Source of the DNA: Blasia pusilla
Lineage: Eukaryota > Marchantiophyta > Marchantiopsida > Blasiales
Assembly: GCA_050084515.1 (NCBI GenBank)
Contig: CM114275.1
Span: 18,538,001 to 18,602,000 of the forward strand
Reading direction: 5' to 3'
DNA: 64,000 bases
Shown: positions 34,152-47,240 of the stretch, piece by piece
Position numbering within the stretch: the stretch's first letter is position 1
Layout: every line of letters begins with the position of its first letter
Notes under the pieces: generated by a model
Seen by the model: only the letters and a program-made list of their open reading frames with translations
Told to the model about the DNA's origin: nothing
Databases searched by the model: none
Made by a program: the position numbers and the translations under genes

Positions 34152-37100
34152 ATGGCGGAAGCCACGCCAGACCAGACGGGTGCCACAAGACTACCGCTTG
34201 AGACCCCATCATCGTCACAACAGGCAATCCCTAAGCGATTATCATCGTCTGAACAGGCAAGCCCAAAGCGATTATCATCGTCCGAACAGCCCATGACCAA
34301 GCAACTATCACCGTCTGAAGAGCAGATGGCGAAGGGTCTGTCATCTTCTTCACAGCCGTCAAATGCCGCAGACGAACTGCCTCCGACAGCTCCTCCAATG
34401 CCCGAAGAACTGGCCACTGCCGTAGCCTCATCGGCTCAAGTGCCCCCGAGCAATGCGGAACCAGTTTCTACTCCAGCAGAGAGTGCCACTAACAGGAGCA
34501 CGCCAGAAGGAGACGAATCAACATCCAAGAAAACTCCTCCAGCTGACGGTTTAAGATGGGATTATAGCATGCCCTTGCCCAATTGCTACTTGCTGCCTTC
34601 GCTAGCGGATCTATGCGTCCCTGTTCTCGCTAAGAATTTTGCTAAATACCCTGGATTCGGCGGGCTTCCCCCCAAGGAAAGATTGCGAATCGTCAACGAA
34701 ATTCCGTTGGATTTGCCATTGACGCTAGCAGCAGATGTTAGTCCATCTTTCCAGCTGCGTGTTTTTCTCTCACGAACTAGTACAAGGCTTCAAATTGAGA
34801 GAAATCACTCAGAAAGACAAGCGAAATTTCAGATGCCGGGAAAGACTATTGATAACCTTTTATGTCTCTCAACCTTTCATGCGAAGAATTCAAATGTCGT
34901 TGGCCTAATTTCAGCTTTAGATGTCCAACCACTGCAAACTTTTTGTCTTGTCCTTAATTGTACCTGCGTGCCACTTCTGAAAGGAGAAACGACAGCCTTG
35001 TCAAGTTGTGTCTCAGCAGGAGTGAGTAGCTCTGCGCACCAACTACCCTAGGGTCAGAGTTTCCGTCCAGAAGATTGCAATAGTGGTGGATTGTTTGTCT
35101 CCTGAGGGCACGTGTATTGCACTGACCATCATATTCTCACATTTCAGCTCATTCCGGAAGAAGCATACTGGAAAAGGAGAGTGCAAGTCAGGTGGAGAAA
35201 CTGTGACATTGAGGCACACGGTCGTTCGTGGAAACAACTATTTTTCGAACGCAATTTGCAAGAAGCTTTGGAAAGGTCGTCATATCGTCACCTTGCTAGA
35301 GGCTACAAGAGTCTGGCCCCGTCTTTGTAAATCCCGCTTGTAACGTACACGATGTCTAGGGGTTGTATCCTTCTGCCAATTCGATTCTCAACCTTCCGAA
35401 AGAGATAACCTGTTGATCCGGAATAGTATCTCGGTTTATGGTGTTCAATTTTCATCGATAAGTTACTAAGATTGCCGTTCGGAACGAAAGTTTATTGATC
35501 TTGTTGAATGGATGCTAAGGAGTTCAATGAAATCGGTACCGTGTGCACTCTTCTATCTGCAAGTTTGAGACAAGAGTCGCGAAATGGATCGACTTGGCTG
35601 AGCTAACGGCACGCATCACTTTCACATCCACAGTTTCCACACAACAGAGGAGAAAGAGTCCTCCTTGGTGGAACTAATGAAGATGAGCGCACCATTCGTG
35701 CATAATCTAGACATTGTTCAACTGCCATCCCATCTCGACTTTCTTGTTCTATTCAACGTACTTCAAAGGTGCTATCTCATGCCCATTCCATCTGTTCGAT
35801 TCTTGGATTGTAATCTTAACGTTTCGAAATCGTAAGCAGCTGTCAGATGAGTGATCCCCGTCTGCATTTTTTCGGGTTGTTAGTCTGTGTCGCCCGGACA
35901 ACCTTGATCCTGAAGCACTCGAGTCCTTCGAGGTCATTCGACCTTGCTTGAGGAAGTTCCCTGCCTCATGCTTCAAAATGAGCCACCGACAAAACAAGTC
36001 TTCGATATTTTCTTTTTGTTGTGAAATAGAGTACGGGTGATTTCGAATAACCTGATTATGAATGCTCTTGAACATCCAGCGATTCACCCGCGAAAGCGCG
36101 TGAAACCTTCATCGTCCTGAACTTCGGAATCCGATGGGATGTGCCGGAAAAGACTCACATGCGACAGCGCGTGAGACCTTGATTGTCCTAAATTTCGAAA
36201 TCCGATGAGATGCGCAGAATATATAGGAGAAGAGGAACTAGTTCTGGTTGAGTCGCCTCTTACTAACAACTTCCTATGAGTGATGGAGCACGGGGTGGAG
36301 ATGTGATTTTCGAGTCTGCAGATAGTCACAGCCACTCGCAGATAAGAAAATGATATTTTCTTCTTCTGAAAATAAGTAAAGCAATTGGTCGCTATCTCAC
36401 TCCGAATGGTCCACGCAGGGAGCTTGCAGGATTGTCAGTGAATTACGGAGGCCCCGATGCTAGAGATTCAGTGAAGTTTGATTGGTTGAAGTGGGGGATG
36501 AAGCGCTCTGATTGTTTCTCTTTAGCCGCGGGTCTGTCAATTACCGCAACTCTGACGACTCTCAACCTTTCTGGCAATCGACTTGACGACGACAAGGTAA
36601 CAAATCTATCCAGCACTTTAGGGCGAAGACAGGGCCTTGACTACAGCACGTTTCTCCACCATTTCCGCTTCCAGTCTCGACTGTTTCTATCCAAAGCTTT
36701 AATGTACAAAATCACAGTCGCAGCATGCGACTGTGATTTTGTACTCCTTCCATGCCTCGACTTCGAGTGCCTCCTTCGAAGTCGAGGCATGGAATGGCCT
36801 GTGCATTCCCATGCCTCGACTTCGCTACTACGAAGGAGTTTCCAAAATCCCACATATGAGTGATTGAATATGTCAGTGACTAGGAGCAAGTGAGAATCGC
36901 GATGCACAGGCCATTCCAGAGCAAACCTGTGTTTCTCTTTGACTTGAGTATAAATGTTGCTTTCATCGGTCACAAATGCTCTGGCAGAGATGATGTCGTG
37001 ATGGTTCCATATTTCTGGTTGTTCTGAGAAGGAAGATGGGGATACTTGCGAAAGGCCTGATGGCAAATCCGACTGTGGTGAATCTGGACCTCTCCTGCAA

Positions 37101-39920
37101 CTTCCTTGCAGATGAAGGCGTGAGACACGTCGCCAACGTGCTGAAGGCGGAGGCGTCGGTCATAGGCATATTGAATTTGGCTAGCAACCACATCACCGCA
37201 GAAGGTGAGATGCTCAATCTTGAACGAGGTCCTGCCAGCCATAGTCGCTAGTAATATACAATCATGTTTGTGTGTTGCCTTTGTGTGAAGCAGTGGACCC
37301 AGTATCTTGAATGGATTTAATGTGAAAAATTTATACATGATAAAGATCGCTCCGATACAAGATTGAAATCTATCAGTAAGACTGTTTCCTTCCGAGAAGA
37401 AACAATCTTATTAATCTTCATAACTTTTTCCTCGCCAGATTAGAGCGGCATCTCAACCATCATCCCTTTCGTTGACAAATCAAGATGATGTCATCTCATA
37501 AAATGGTGAACCTTCTGGTCGCTTCAGTTCAAACGTTCAAGTGCACAGAGATCCTTTTGGTGCGAGTATACTGGGCTGAGCCATAGCTAGATGTCGGAAG
37601 AACCCTTACTATTGGTCTCTCTTCTTTGGTACCCTTTAAAATCTTCCAAGATTCCCTTCTTGGGACACTGGGTAGACGTTCGAGTTCAGGACAGGGACTG
37701 AAGGGTTGGAGGGTACAGGCAGAATCCAACTCATTTTGGGGCGATGGGATTGACACCTCAGTCCACAAAAGTGACTCGGAGGAAATTCAGAGGAGGAGAT
37801 GCATCTGAATATGCTCCTTTTGATAATCACCAGGGACGTCCTCCATGCTCTTTTGCCCAGATTCAGAACACAAATCTTGCGTTGGTTGCGTGTGTTACTT
37901 GGTGGGTTCCTCACCCAGATCTAAGACAAAGCAAATGAGGCTTGCTCAAACCTATTAGCTCCACATAAACATTCTGGTCTGTAAATACTCATAGGTAATG
38001 AATTTTTCCTCTTCCCTTCCTCCCTCTGCCATGTCCAGCCACGGCGAGCTCTATGAGTTCCCAAGCCTACACATTCTTTGTACTACATTGTAAGTCAGTC
38101 TTGTTTTCTGTAACGACTCCAACTTCTGGTATCTGAACCCATATATTTCTCGGCCGTTATAATTCATGTAAGGATCATCTGGCCTTGTTGCACGAATTGC
38201 GTGCTGTCTTGCCTCATTCTGACGGACGCTTGCCTGCGACGAAGTTCTGCCTTTGACGGGACAATATCATTTGACTTGCTGCAGGATGCAGATTCCTGGC
38301 AGAGTGCGAGGACGTGAACCGCTCGCTGGTCTCTCTGAACTTGTGCTTCAACATGCTGGGCGACCTGGGTGGAAAGCGGATCATCGACTGGCTGAACAAC
38401 AATCCCGTTATTCAGGTTCTGATTGCGTTTGATGTGCACCTGACATTCAGAAGTGAGAAGTGAGTTCGTAGTCCGTAGTCCTAAACCCTATCTAGGTACC
38501 TTATGTTAGATTTTTTTAAAATTATATTATTATTATGAGTGCAAACACCTCTCTTCTTTACATGTGGCAACCTTTATATGGAACATGATTAATCTCTTCC
38601 CACTAGTAATGACCATTTCCACTAGAACACCGAAAAGCAAGAAATTCCACCAAGGAAGTATTGTAGGCTCCTAGATGTAGCACGCATGCAAACACCAATA
38701 ATTCTTGGCCACATGGGAAGTTTGACTGAGTCGGCCTTCCACTAATCCCATTGACCGCAATTTAAATATTGGTCCTATTCCAGGACCTTTCCCCATAGCC
38801 ATTGTGGTATCTAATGTTATCGATTGGGAGTAGTTAATTTTTGTTTTCTTATTTGGCACCATTTCGTTCGTGTTTGCAGAGAGTAAGTCTGGAAACCTGC
38901 GACATAGGAGCAGACAGCGTCCAGTCGTTTGCTCGACTTATGCACAACACCCATTCTGCCCTCACGGCACTCAATATCTCAGGCAATCAGGCCATAGGGA
39001 AAACAGGAGGTGAAATAGTGCTCACCGGTTTGGTAATGCTCTGATACTTCGTCGCTATGCTCTGATACTTCGTCGCCTTTCTCTGGTAGTCATCAGCAAA
39101 AGAAAAGCTGCTTTTTGCACTTGTTGAAAAGTCTCAAGACTTTGTCGTACTTCTAGTATAAGACAGTAAATCCATTCTTCGCGATGGAAGCAGTACTGTG
39201 CAGCTAGAAGATCAAGCGTAAGATATGACATGCTAAGGATGTAATCCTATGAAGAAGTATTTTCATTCTGCCAAATGTAAAATGCACCAGGAAGCCGGGA
39301 AGCAAATGACTGAGTTGTGGATCGTCAACTGCAACTGTGGGAAAGAGCTGGAAACAAAAATTATGAACTTTTTAGTTGAGAGAAAGTATGGAAGGGTTTG
39401 CTATCATCAGCCGTGGGAACAAGCAGGACAACCAGCCGAAGAAGAAAAGGCGCCCCAGCCAGCAGAGGCTCAAGAGCAAGCAGATGCAACAGCTCCACCA
39501 GAAGGAGAGAAGAAAGCCGGAGAGGAAAAAGGAGATGAAGAAGATGACGACAAAGATGAGGAAGAAAAGGGAGAACAAGACAAACCGGAAGGGGAAGAGG
39601 CTGTGCCAAAGGAGCAAGGTGTAGATACAGCAGAAGAAGTAAAACCAGGAGACCAGGGAGAACATGTAGAGCTACTCGATGACATACTACACGTTGGTCA
39701 TGGTCACAATGAAGCATGCACTCTGGAATGTGCTCGTATGGTCGGCTTACCCTCCCAGCACCCTCCTCCAGAACCCGTAGTTTATCCAGAGACATGGTTT
39801 GCGTCTCGAGACGCTCAGGCAGCCGTCCAGAAAATAGAAGAGGCCAAACCTTATTGGGGACTCGAGTCCCTCAAAGACATGAAAGAGAAAGAGAAACTAG
39901 AGCCAGAGAGAGTAACATAA
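34152..39920 (+). CDS. DRC5: Dynein regulatory complex subunit 5 (TCTE1/DRC5), 8 exons
   Basis: DRC5 is a leucine-rich-repeat subunit of the nexin-dynein regulatory complex that links outer doublets in motile axonemes. Exons by eye: 34152-34736, 35148-35275 (or to 35326), 35634-35768, 36419-36596, 37036-37204, 38285-38415, 38880-39032 and 39291-39920, giving 702 or 719 aa with phases that match throughout. Diagnostic segments are LIPEEAYWKRRVQVRW (the YW-RW family motif), SWKQLFFERNL, a QLPSHLD segment, then YGG...RSDCFSLAAG preceding the LRRs. The LRRs include TLTTLNLSGNRLDDDK, VVNLDLSCNFLADEG, LVSLNLCFNMLGDLG and ALTALNISGNQ. The N-terminal about 110 residues are Ser/Thr/Pro/Gln-rich. After the last LRR an acidic Glu/Lys/Ala-rich tail extends about 170 residues, longer than in animal homologues. 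The gene converges on the SLC1 gene, whose stop lies about 0.9 kb downstream. Confidence 0.9.
36096..36235. repeat. 71-bp tandem duplication in DRC5 intron 3
   Basis: The block starting GCGCGTGA at 36,096 is repeated at 36,167. It includes ACCTT, GTCCT and AATCCGATG elements and has several substitutions between copies. It lies wholly inside the intron. Confidence 0.8.
36704..36917. repeat. Cluster of perfect inverted repeats in DRC5 intron 4
   Basis: Three perfect pairs are present: 36,704-36,722 with 36,726-36,744 (19 bp, 3-nt spacer); 36,750-36,766 with 36,776-36,792 (17 bp, 9-nt spacer); and 36,791-36,806 with 36,902-36,917 (16 bp). A further copy of the CCATGCCTCGACTTCG arm occurs at about 36,809-36,825. 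The spliced gene excludes the region. It could fold into a strong RNA structure. Confidence 0.9.
39037..39080. repeat. 21-bp tandem duplication just inside a DRC5 intron
   Basis: The unit GCTCTGATACTTCGTCGC recurs with a 21-bp period a few bases after the donor of exon 7. The repeat is noncoding. Confidence 0.75.
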
Positions 39921-40810
39921 CCGAGGAGTGAACATTGACAGTTTCGGTATTCCAACAAAGCACAAACATCTGATTTATCCTCATTTGATGGATAAATTTT
40001 GTCTTGCTGAAAAATAAACTCAAGGTTAAATCTTTGGCTTTCGGAGGTTAGTTGGATCTGAGTGGACATATCCTCAAAATATGCCTTCTATTTGTGCAGC
40101 AGAGATGGAAGGTCAGCCCACTGATAAACATATAATGAGATTTAGAGTGCGCAAATCCGGAATTTAGCATTCAAGATCCATGTCTTTGGGACACAAAAGA
40201 TCACCATCTTGAAAACGTGAATAGTTTACTTTGGTAGCAACCTGTATAGCAGTATACATCCAGCTCAGAAGGCTTGTAAGAACTATTTTAATTTCATGTC
40301 CATCAAACCATGCTCTTAAGTCGCTAGAAGAACTCCGCCACTGTTCAAAATCCTGTGCAATGAATCAATGAAGTGATTTATGGTACACGGGGTCCCAACA
40401 GAGCGAAGGAAGACTCTCACAGAGAAAGCGGTCCAGGACCTGCATCTGATGTGTATAGACAACTACATGCAAGAGATCTCCACAACACTTACTGTCGGGG
40501 GCAAAGTTCAAGGTTCATCAACAGCTTCCTTGGTTTACAGATACCACTTGTAGCAAACTCCAAAGACAGCAGATAACCTTTACTTGGGAGAACGTCATAG
40601 CACCACATAAGCATGACCCTCGAGAACGAAGATACTTTTACGAGAACAAAACGGAGGGTCACTGAGCTATTTCGTTTCCGAATTTGTGGATGCATGATAA
40701 TGCACAAGTAAATATGCATAGCTCTCGTCCTGAGGTCGAAAGGTCCTTCGGAAACTCCTTGTTTCAGTTAAACAGCAGCAGTGATACAGACATACGCAAG
40801 GCAGCCCACA

Positions 40811-43800
40811 TTACGTGCCGTAAGTTGAGGCCAATTCATCGACAATCACGACGGCGCAGGCATCTCCCCAGATGTTGACCGACGTGCGTATCATTCCCAA
40901 GAACCAGTCCACTGCATACAGCACTGCTACATTCGAAGTGAATTCTGGATACCCCAGTGCCTGTGAGCCAGCAGATTCAGCAGGTTGAGCTGGTTTCCAT
41001 CAAGTTCATTACACTCAGCACGACACCCCATCACCTGAGCTGCTCGGACCTCTAAGCAACTTGTATTCGATCAAACATCAAATATGTGCAGGGGGGTATC
41101 CCAACATTCAAACATCTAGACATTTCCTATCCACAAGACACATTCGCAGGTAAGTAGATCCTCCGATGTACCCATCGAATCCAAATCGCCAAAGGACTCC
41201 ATATCCGACTGTCAGTGCGATACCAATCATGCGAGACTGCCTGAAAAATACCCAAGAAAGTCAGAAACAAGACGGAGAAGGTATGGAATCCACGTGCACA
41301 TTCCGCACCTGTAAAACAGTTATCATAGTCACCAATGCACCATTGGGAATGGACGCAGCTCCTACGGCTGCCAACGTTGATGTGATAACCACCACCATAA
41401 GTTGACCCGCCGTCATAGGTATTCCATGCGCCTGCTCGGCGAATAAGCACTTTCAGTTTGCTGCGATGCATGTTAGAATTCTCCAAATTGAACTCTTGCG
41501 ACTCAATCATTTCTTGACATCTTGAACCTACTCCAAACGAATGCTCATAACATTAGCTCCACACTGTGAAGCCCGCCATTGCTACTGCCCCAGGTGTCCA
41601 GAAAACTCGGGATCACCAAAGCAGCAATTTGCTTCCAGGAAGAGGTTACCTGCAGGATGAAGATGACAGACACAGCTTCGTACAAAGCTGCGCCGTCCCT
41701 GTTGAGGTTGGTTCCTAAAGGCACCATAAATTTTACAAGACTGGGAGCACAACCGTACTCTTCAGCATTTCTCATGGTTACCGGCATCGTAGCTGCACTT
41801 GACGATGTCCCAAAGCCCATGACAAGAGCAGGCATGAACGCCCTGCGACCTCCAAGCAAGATGATCGGGTGAGTATGGACCATCACCTGTTCGAAACTCA
41901 CATGTTTTGGCTCAATTTTCCAATCAAAATGGAAGAGTATTTGGCACATCTTTACGTCTATGATTTTCAGGGGTTTGGCTCACCCACACCACAATTCTAG
42001 GGCACCAAACTTCAACCCCATAGGACTCATGTGTCTCTTTCATTTTTGCGAATACGTTCGTTAGTTGAAATTTATGCCTCCGACATTCATTCAAAAATAT
42101 GATCGGATACAATGAAATGTAATGGGAGCTTTAGACCTTCAATAGAATGACATTTATCTCAAGAGTTGATATTCACAGTGTGTAACCCACAAGAGCTCAT
42201 ACTTCGAGTTGAGTTCACGGATGATTGACTTTCGAAAGCCTTGATTAACATATGACATTCGGGTAAAAAAATGGTTTTCAGAACACGATTCAACAAGAAA
42301 ACCTTCCTCGATGTGATGTGCATTATTCACTCCGTGCATGGCATGAATTTAGCGATAAGGAGTCGCATGGCAGTTGCTCAACCCTCCCACCATCCGCATT
42401 CTCCCCTCATCAAATGAATTAAGCCCATTTTCCCACTCCATTACTGAAATTCAAAAACTTTAGAATCCCAAGAGAGATGCACGAGAGTTGAGAGCGAAAA
42501 GTGAACTTCACATGTTCCTACTTTGTATCGTAACATTGAATCATTACAACCTTTGGACGAAAACGTTACGTTTTCTGGCGCGGCACTCCACATTACGAGA
42601 AGAAGAGTGAGAACTTCACAAATAAGTTTTCGGAGAGGGCAGAATCCTGACCTGGCTGCTTTGTAGGGATTCCGGCCCGACAAAATGAGCATCACCGATG
42701 GTAGCACCACCAGCGAGTGTATGAGGAGACCTGCCAGAACGACCGCCACGTAAAGTGACAGCGCCTTCACGAGTCCAGCCAGATTGCATGCCGTCAAAAT
42801 TGTACTGGCAATGAGGGATGCCACTCCGACTGGCGTGAAAGCTATGACAACCTTGATCTGTGCAAGCACCAATCGATATCGTGCGTCAGAGATGCAGCTC
42901 GGAGAGTAAGAACGATGTGCAGAAAATTAGGCAGGGGAGAGTTGCGAAGTAGCATGAAGCTTCAGACCTAGCCAAATAGATTCATGTCCATCCACAGAAG
43001 TTTTCCTTTCCCTGGTCGCACAGCAGGATTTTGATCTCTGCTTCTTTGTTCAGTTTTGGGGGAGAGAATCCTTGAGCTCATCTAATCGTGTGATACATGC
43101 GGGCGACCTGTTAGCCCTACAGTGACTTATTTTGATCTACGCGATTCAGAGTCGACGAGAGTCGGAATCCGCAGTCCGGAGCTCATATGCAGAGGAGACG
43201 CTCTTTTCCTTTTTTTTCGACTGAACGACTATGATGCAGGAAGGAGAGAGCTCGTCGGCTCGAGAAAATCACACAGTTTGACTATCATACCTGTGCCTTT
43301 CAGAATCCATGGCCTGAATCTGGAACGAAGAGATCTTCTCTTCACCTCCATACCCTAGCTTTGTACAAGTCTAGAATCGTTTGCGTTTCCATGCGAAAAC
43401 CTAACGTGCTTCCTCAAAACTCGATTGCTTCAGTGTCAAATTCCAATGTGTTTCTTGCATCTAACGGCGTGTTTCATCCCCCACGCCAAGACATCCACAC
43501 TTCGTTGGGAGGCTCACAACCATAGCAGAAATGACACTGGTGTGAAAATGGGAACTGTAGAGGTAGGCAACATACGATTTCCAGGATGACATTGTTTCCA
43601 AACTCAATGAAGTGGATGACAGGTTCCGCCTCTTCACCTAGAAAATCATAAAACAAGAAAACGGTTTATACAGTCAGCACCAGATTTCTGCGTCTGCATA
43701 ACTTTGAGCGAATTGATATCTGTTTAGGGTGAAAGGAATTGAAAGCCGGTGACAATTGATATTTCCAGCTTCTTCTGCATGCAGGTCTAGGAGGGACCTA

Positions 43801-45593
43801 ACTACCGATGGAAGTAATCCTCGGAATCTGCTCGAATGGTAAATCTGCATGACCTGATCTCAATTGGTATTTGACGTCTGTTTCCTCAGTTCCCAAACAG
43901 TTTGGGAACTGGAAGAGTATTTCTCTAGCACGTACACTAGAGATGAGTCGAGACATGTCCGAGTCAGAGTCGAATAGCTTGTGTTCATGAATGGATCTAA
44001 AACGAGAAGGGTGGATGCTCCAATTACATGTAAGACTGCATCTAAAATATGAAGTGCTCAAGGATCCGGAAGGGCCATGGGACGCAAAAATTACACGCTC
44101 AAGAGGATTTAAGAAGGCCAGACCATGCACGAGCAAGCAGATGAAGGCCATAAAAGCCAACCTAATCCAACGATGCTCAGTGGAAATCCCTTGGGAGAAT
44201 GGCAATAGAAAGCTCGAAGGAAGAAACCAGTGGTGTAGTTTGTCACAACACACTCGCAATTTCTTACCGAAAGAGCTGATAGCTGATGCGACAACAACGG
44301 CAAACACGATAATGCCCAGGAAGTTGGTGTTCGCTGCAGCTGCAACGATGTTCGTTGGAATGAAATCTCGCCCTATGTCCAGTAGAGACTCGACCACTCC
44401 ACTACTCCCTTTAATTCCTTGGCTGCACCAATCGTTCGAGTCATGTTAGATACAATCTTCCATCCAAAACACTACAAAGTTACTCAGCTGTGACACGATA
44501 AACTTGCCCAAAACCTCTGCTCATGAGCGAATTCTCAAGTGCTCACCAATAAAACTACAGAATGAATGAGTGATCCGATTCCTCGTCTACGGGGATCCAA
44601 GAAGGCTACGGTATTTGAAATTACAGAGTAGTTGTCGGTTATCAGATAGACCAGATTATGCAAGGCTAGGAAAGTGCCAGCAATAAACGGCTGCCCGGTG
44701 CTAGGAAGCCAGAGATACGGCAAGGAAGAGGAGTGAAATCATACTAGCTCGTGGTGTTTTTTCCATCGCATGATGCAGCGTCAGTGTTGTCGAAATTTGT
44801 ATGTGCACCCGGCTGGATCAACTCCACAAGGGTTATCCCGAGGCCCACAGCAAGAAGCATCGAAAGGACGTAGTAGCTCAAAGACCATCTGATGATGCGC
44901 CTAATTCTGTGTCGTCGTACCACAGGACATTTGAAGGCAATCAACGACCCACTCAAACCTGTATGATGACTAGAGTAATCCTGGTCTCAAGATTTTATCA
45001 TATCTAATCTATTCATCAGACACAAGCAAAAGGCACCATCGAGTTAGCTGCATATTAAGTCTCTGAGAGTTTGTATACATCGGGCAACAGAAAGATCAAC
45101 CTTCAGGTCGCCAGAATCTACACAGCATCAGAGTTGCCTGGGGTATGGTACAAACCCGCCAGAAGTATGTCTCAGATTGAGGACTCCAACCATGAGGGCG
45201 AGTACGATCAATGGCAAAACAAGTTCTTGCAATGCCCTAATCATTAACTCGCCAGGGTAACCTGGCAACACAGAAATCGTTTCGAAGCCTCAGAACTGAG
45301 AAGAATCCGACCGTAAATCCTAAGCTTATGCTCTTCCCCAAACAAAAGAAATGAACGAATGCAGCTGGGAGAGAGAATGACGGACCGATCAGGGTGATCA
45401 TGAGCTTAGAAACATTCGCATTGTAGAGCCCCCCACCAACGGCTGCCCCCACGACCACCCCTAAAAGAGTCCACCAGATCAGCATTTCCTTGCGGACGTA
45501 TTTGTCGAAGAACCACTGCAGAAATGTCTTCCCCTCTCCTGTTTCACCCGAAACTGGGTCAGCGATGCACACGACTGCGAATTCCCTACACAT
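40811..45593 (-). CDS. SLC1/EAAT-type dicarboxylate/amino-acid:cation symporter, 9 exons, 469 aa
   Basis: This is a membrane transporter of the glutamate/neutral amino-acid SLC1 (DAACS) family. Exons in transcript order: 45593-45386, 45261-45156, 44951-44745, 44422-44268, 43637-43576, 42857-42652, 41842-41650, 41431-41309 and 40960-40811. They total 1,410 nt with all phases matching; the acceptor of exon 3 (TTTGAG) is the weakest. Family signatures: LQELVLPLIVLALMVGV (TM2 region), LGITLVELIQPG (TM3 end), FTPVGVASLIA (TM5), GFGTSSSAATMP (HP1, residues about 325-335), LGTNLNRDGAALYEAV (TM7), GAASIPNGAL (HP2) and AVDWFLGMIRTSVNIWGDA (TM8). Length fits the family. Two positions are unusual: Arg363 replaces Met of NMDGT, and Gly442 replaces the Asp that binds the substrate amino group, while Arg445, Asn449 and Asp453 are kept. 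Substrate is therefore uncertain. The ATG at 45,593 is the first in frame; an upstream exon is not excluded. Confidence 0.92.
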
Positions 45594-47240
45594 CCTACAA
45601 GTGCATTGATCGTCCCCAACTGTCGGGAATCACATGGCGATACGCCCTCTGATTGTCTTCAAGGGACGAACTAAACTTCACAGCCAATTGCCCCCGGCTA
45701 GAATACGTCTGACATGCTCTCTCTCACGACGAAAGCCTTCGTAGGCTTTACTGGGAGGGGCTTCCGCGGGCTCCTCAGTTTGAACGCAAGGTATGGGCCG
45801 CCACATCCAAATCGGCGGTTCATCCCGTTGCACTCGTGTTCAATTACCGACTGCTGTCCCTGCCATCAGGAAACAACGAGCGGACCGACTGATTCCGTAC
45901 TTCGATTCCTAAATTCATCCACGCGACTACCTTCGCTGACACCCACTCACTGCCTTCACCCAGACATATCTGCATCCTCGAAACCCCCCCGGCTGGCAAG
46001 CAATTCAGAAACCATGAATTGGATTCTACGAAACTTGGGTCCTTCCACAGACTGGGGGCCGGGGTAATTTGCAACAACCCCAGCGATCGTTTCCCCGAGG
46101 ACAGCATCTTCCTCGACGGAGATTGAAGTCCGAACGCAGAATCCGAGAGCATGCCACAGACACTTAGAGCGTGGAAAAGGGTGTAAGCTGTCGCACCTGG
46201 AAGCAGCCGATTGTAAAGACCGTCCATCCCTGGGCTTACCCCAACAAGCTCCTCCTCTGACATCTTCTCCCTGGACCACAGCGCATGCCATCCGAGAGTG
46301 TGCGTCAGATCGGGAGTATGAAACTTGAGGTCACAATGTCAGCTGAGTCCTCTGTTCCATGTTCTCATGCCTTTTCTACGAGAGCCGATGCAAACTACGG
46401 GAATCCAATTAATCCATAAGATTGGCGCTCCCAACTCTCGGCAGAAGGCGTGTGTGCGGTGGTGCGCTCTCCGGTCCAGTCTCTCAAGCAATTCAGCTCA
46501 GAGCAACGTGGAAATGAAGCCTGCCTGAAATAAGGCATGTTTCACGAGGATTGCAGTCGCGCAGAAGATTCTCGTCTCGTCCTGGGGGATTGTTGATTGT
46601 GAGCTCAAACGCGCGAGCCTGAAACGGATCCCACTGTCAATGAGAAGGGCTAACGACGGCAGCGTGTCGCACGTTTAGAGCGCAGTTGAACCGGCGTCCA
46701 TACCACTCAATCCCGCGCCGCGGAGACTGCTGAGGCAATTCGCTCACGGGAAGATAAGCACTCGAAAGCCGAGCTTTTCGGGGTGCACTGCGACCAACGA
46801 AATCAAACTACTCAGGAACGAGGAAAGATTCCGGGACTTCACTGAAGTCGAGCGATTCTCTGGAGGATCCAAATCACAGGTACGGAGATGAAATGCGTTC
46901 TTGCTGCCGGCGAAGGACCGCTCGCTGCTATCGACGCTTTAATCCCAGCCCTCCCCGCCCACCCCCCGCACAGGAGCGAATTCGGCCACCTATGCAAGGC
47001 AATCAGAACATGTTCCCTTCCCGCAGACTCTCATACCGCATCTTTCCCATTTCTTCGGTGCCGACCCCGCCACTCTACTGTTGTCATCCCTTCCTCGTTC
47101 TTAGAGCGGGATGCTCACGCAACGAACGCTTCCCCTCTGCTAATCTGCTGTCCCTTCTCCACCTCTGCCTGAGTTCAGATTGTGTGGGGGCTCCCCGATT
47201 TCTTTTCCCCGGCCGTGCGTGACTCTGCGAGGGTTCCCCG
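45594..47240. promoter_or_regulatory. Upstream region of the SLC1 gene, GC-rich
   Basis: This is the sequence 5' of the transporter on the minus strand, with higher GC and CpG than the surroundings. Minus-strand open stretches at 45,844-46,291 are unassigned and could be 5' UTR or an additional first exon. No TATA box or motif is chosen with confidence. Confidence 0.35.

Noticed and set aside
39361-39795. Leu-rich minus-strand frame opposite the DRC5 tail
   Set aside because: Mirror of the Glu/Lys-rich coding exon. GAG/AAG codons read as CTC/CTT on the other strand.
44535-44723. Open stretch between SLC1 exons 3 and 4
   Set aside because: The flanking exons join in phase without it, and it does not match any SLC1 segment, so it is treated as intron.
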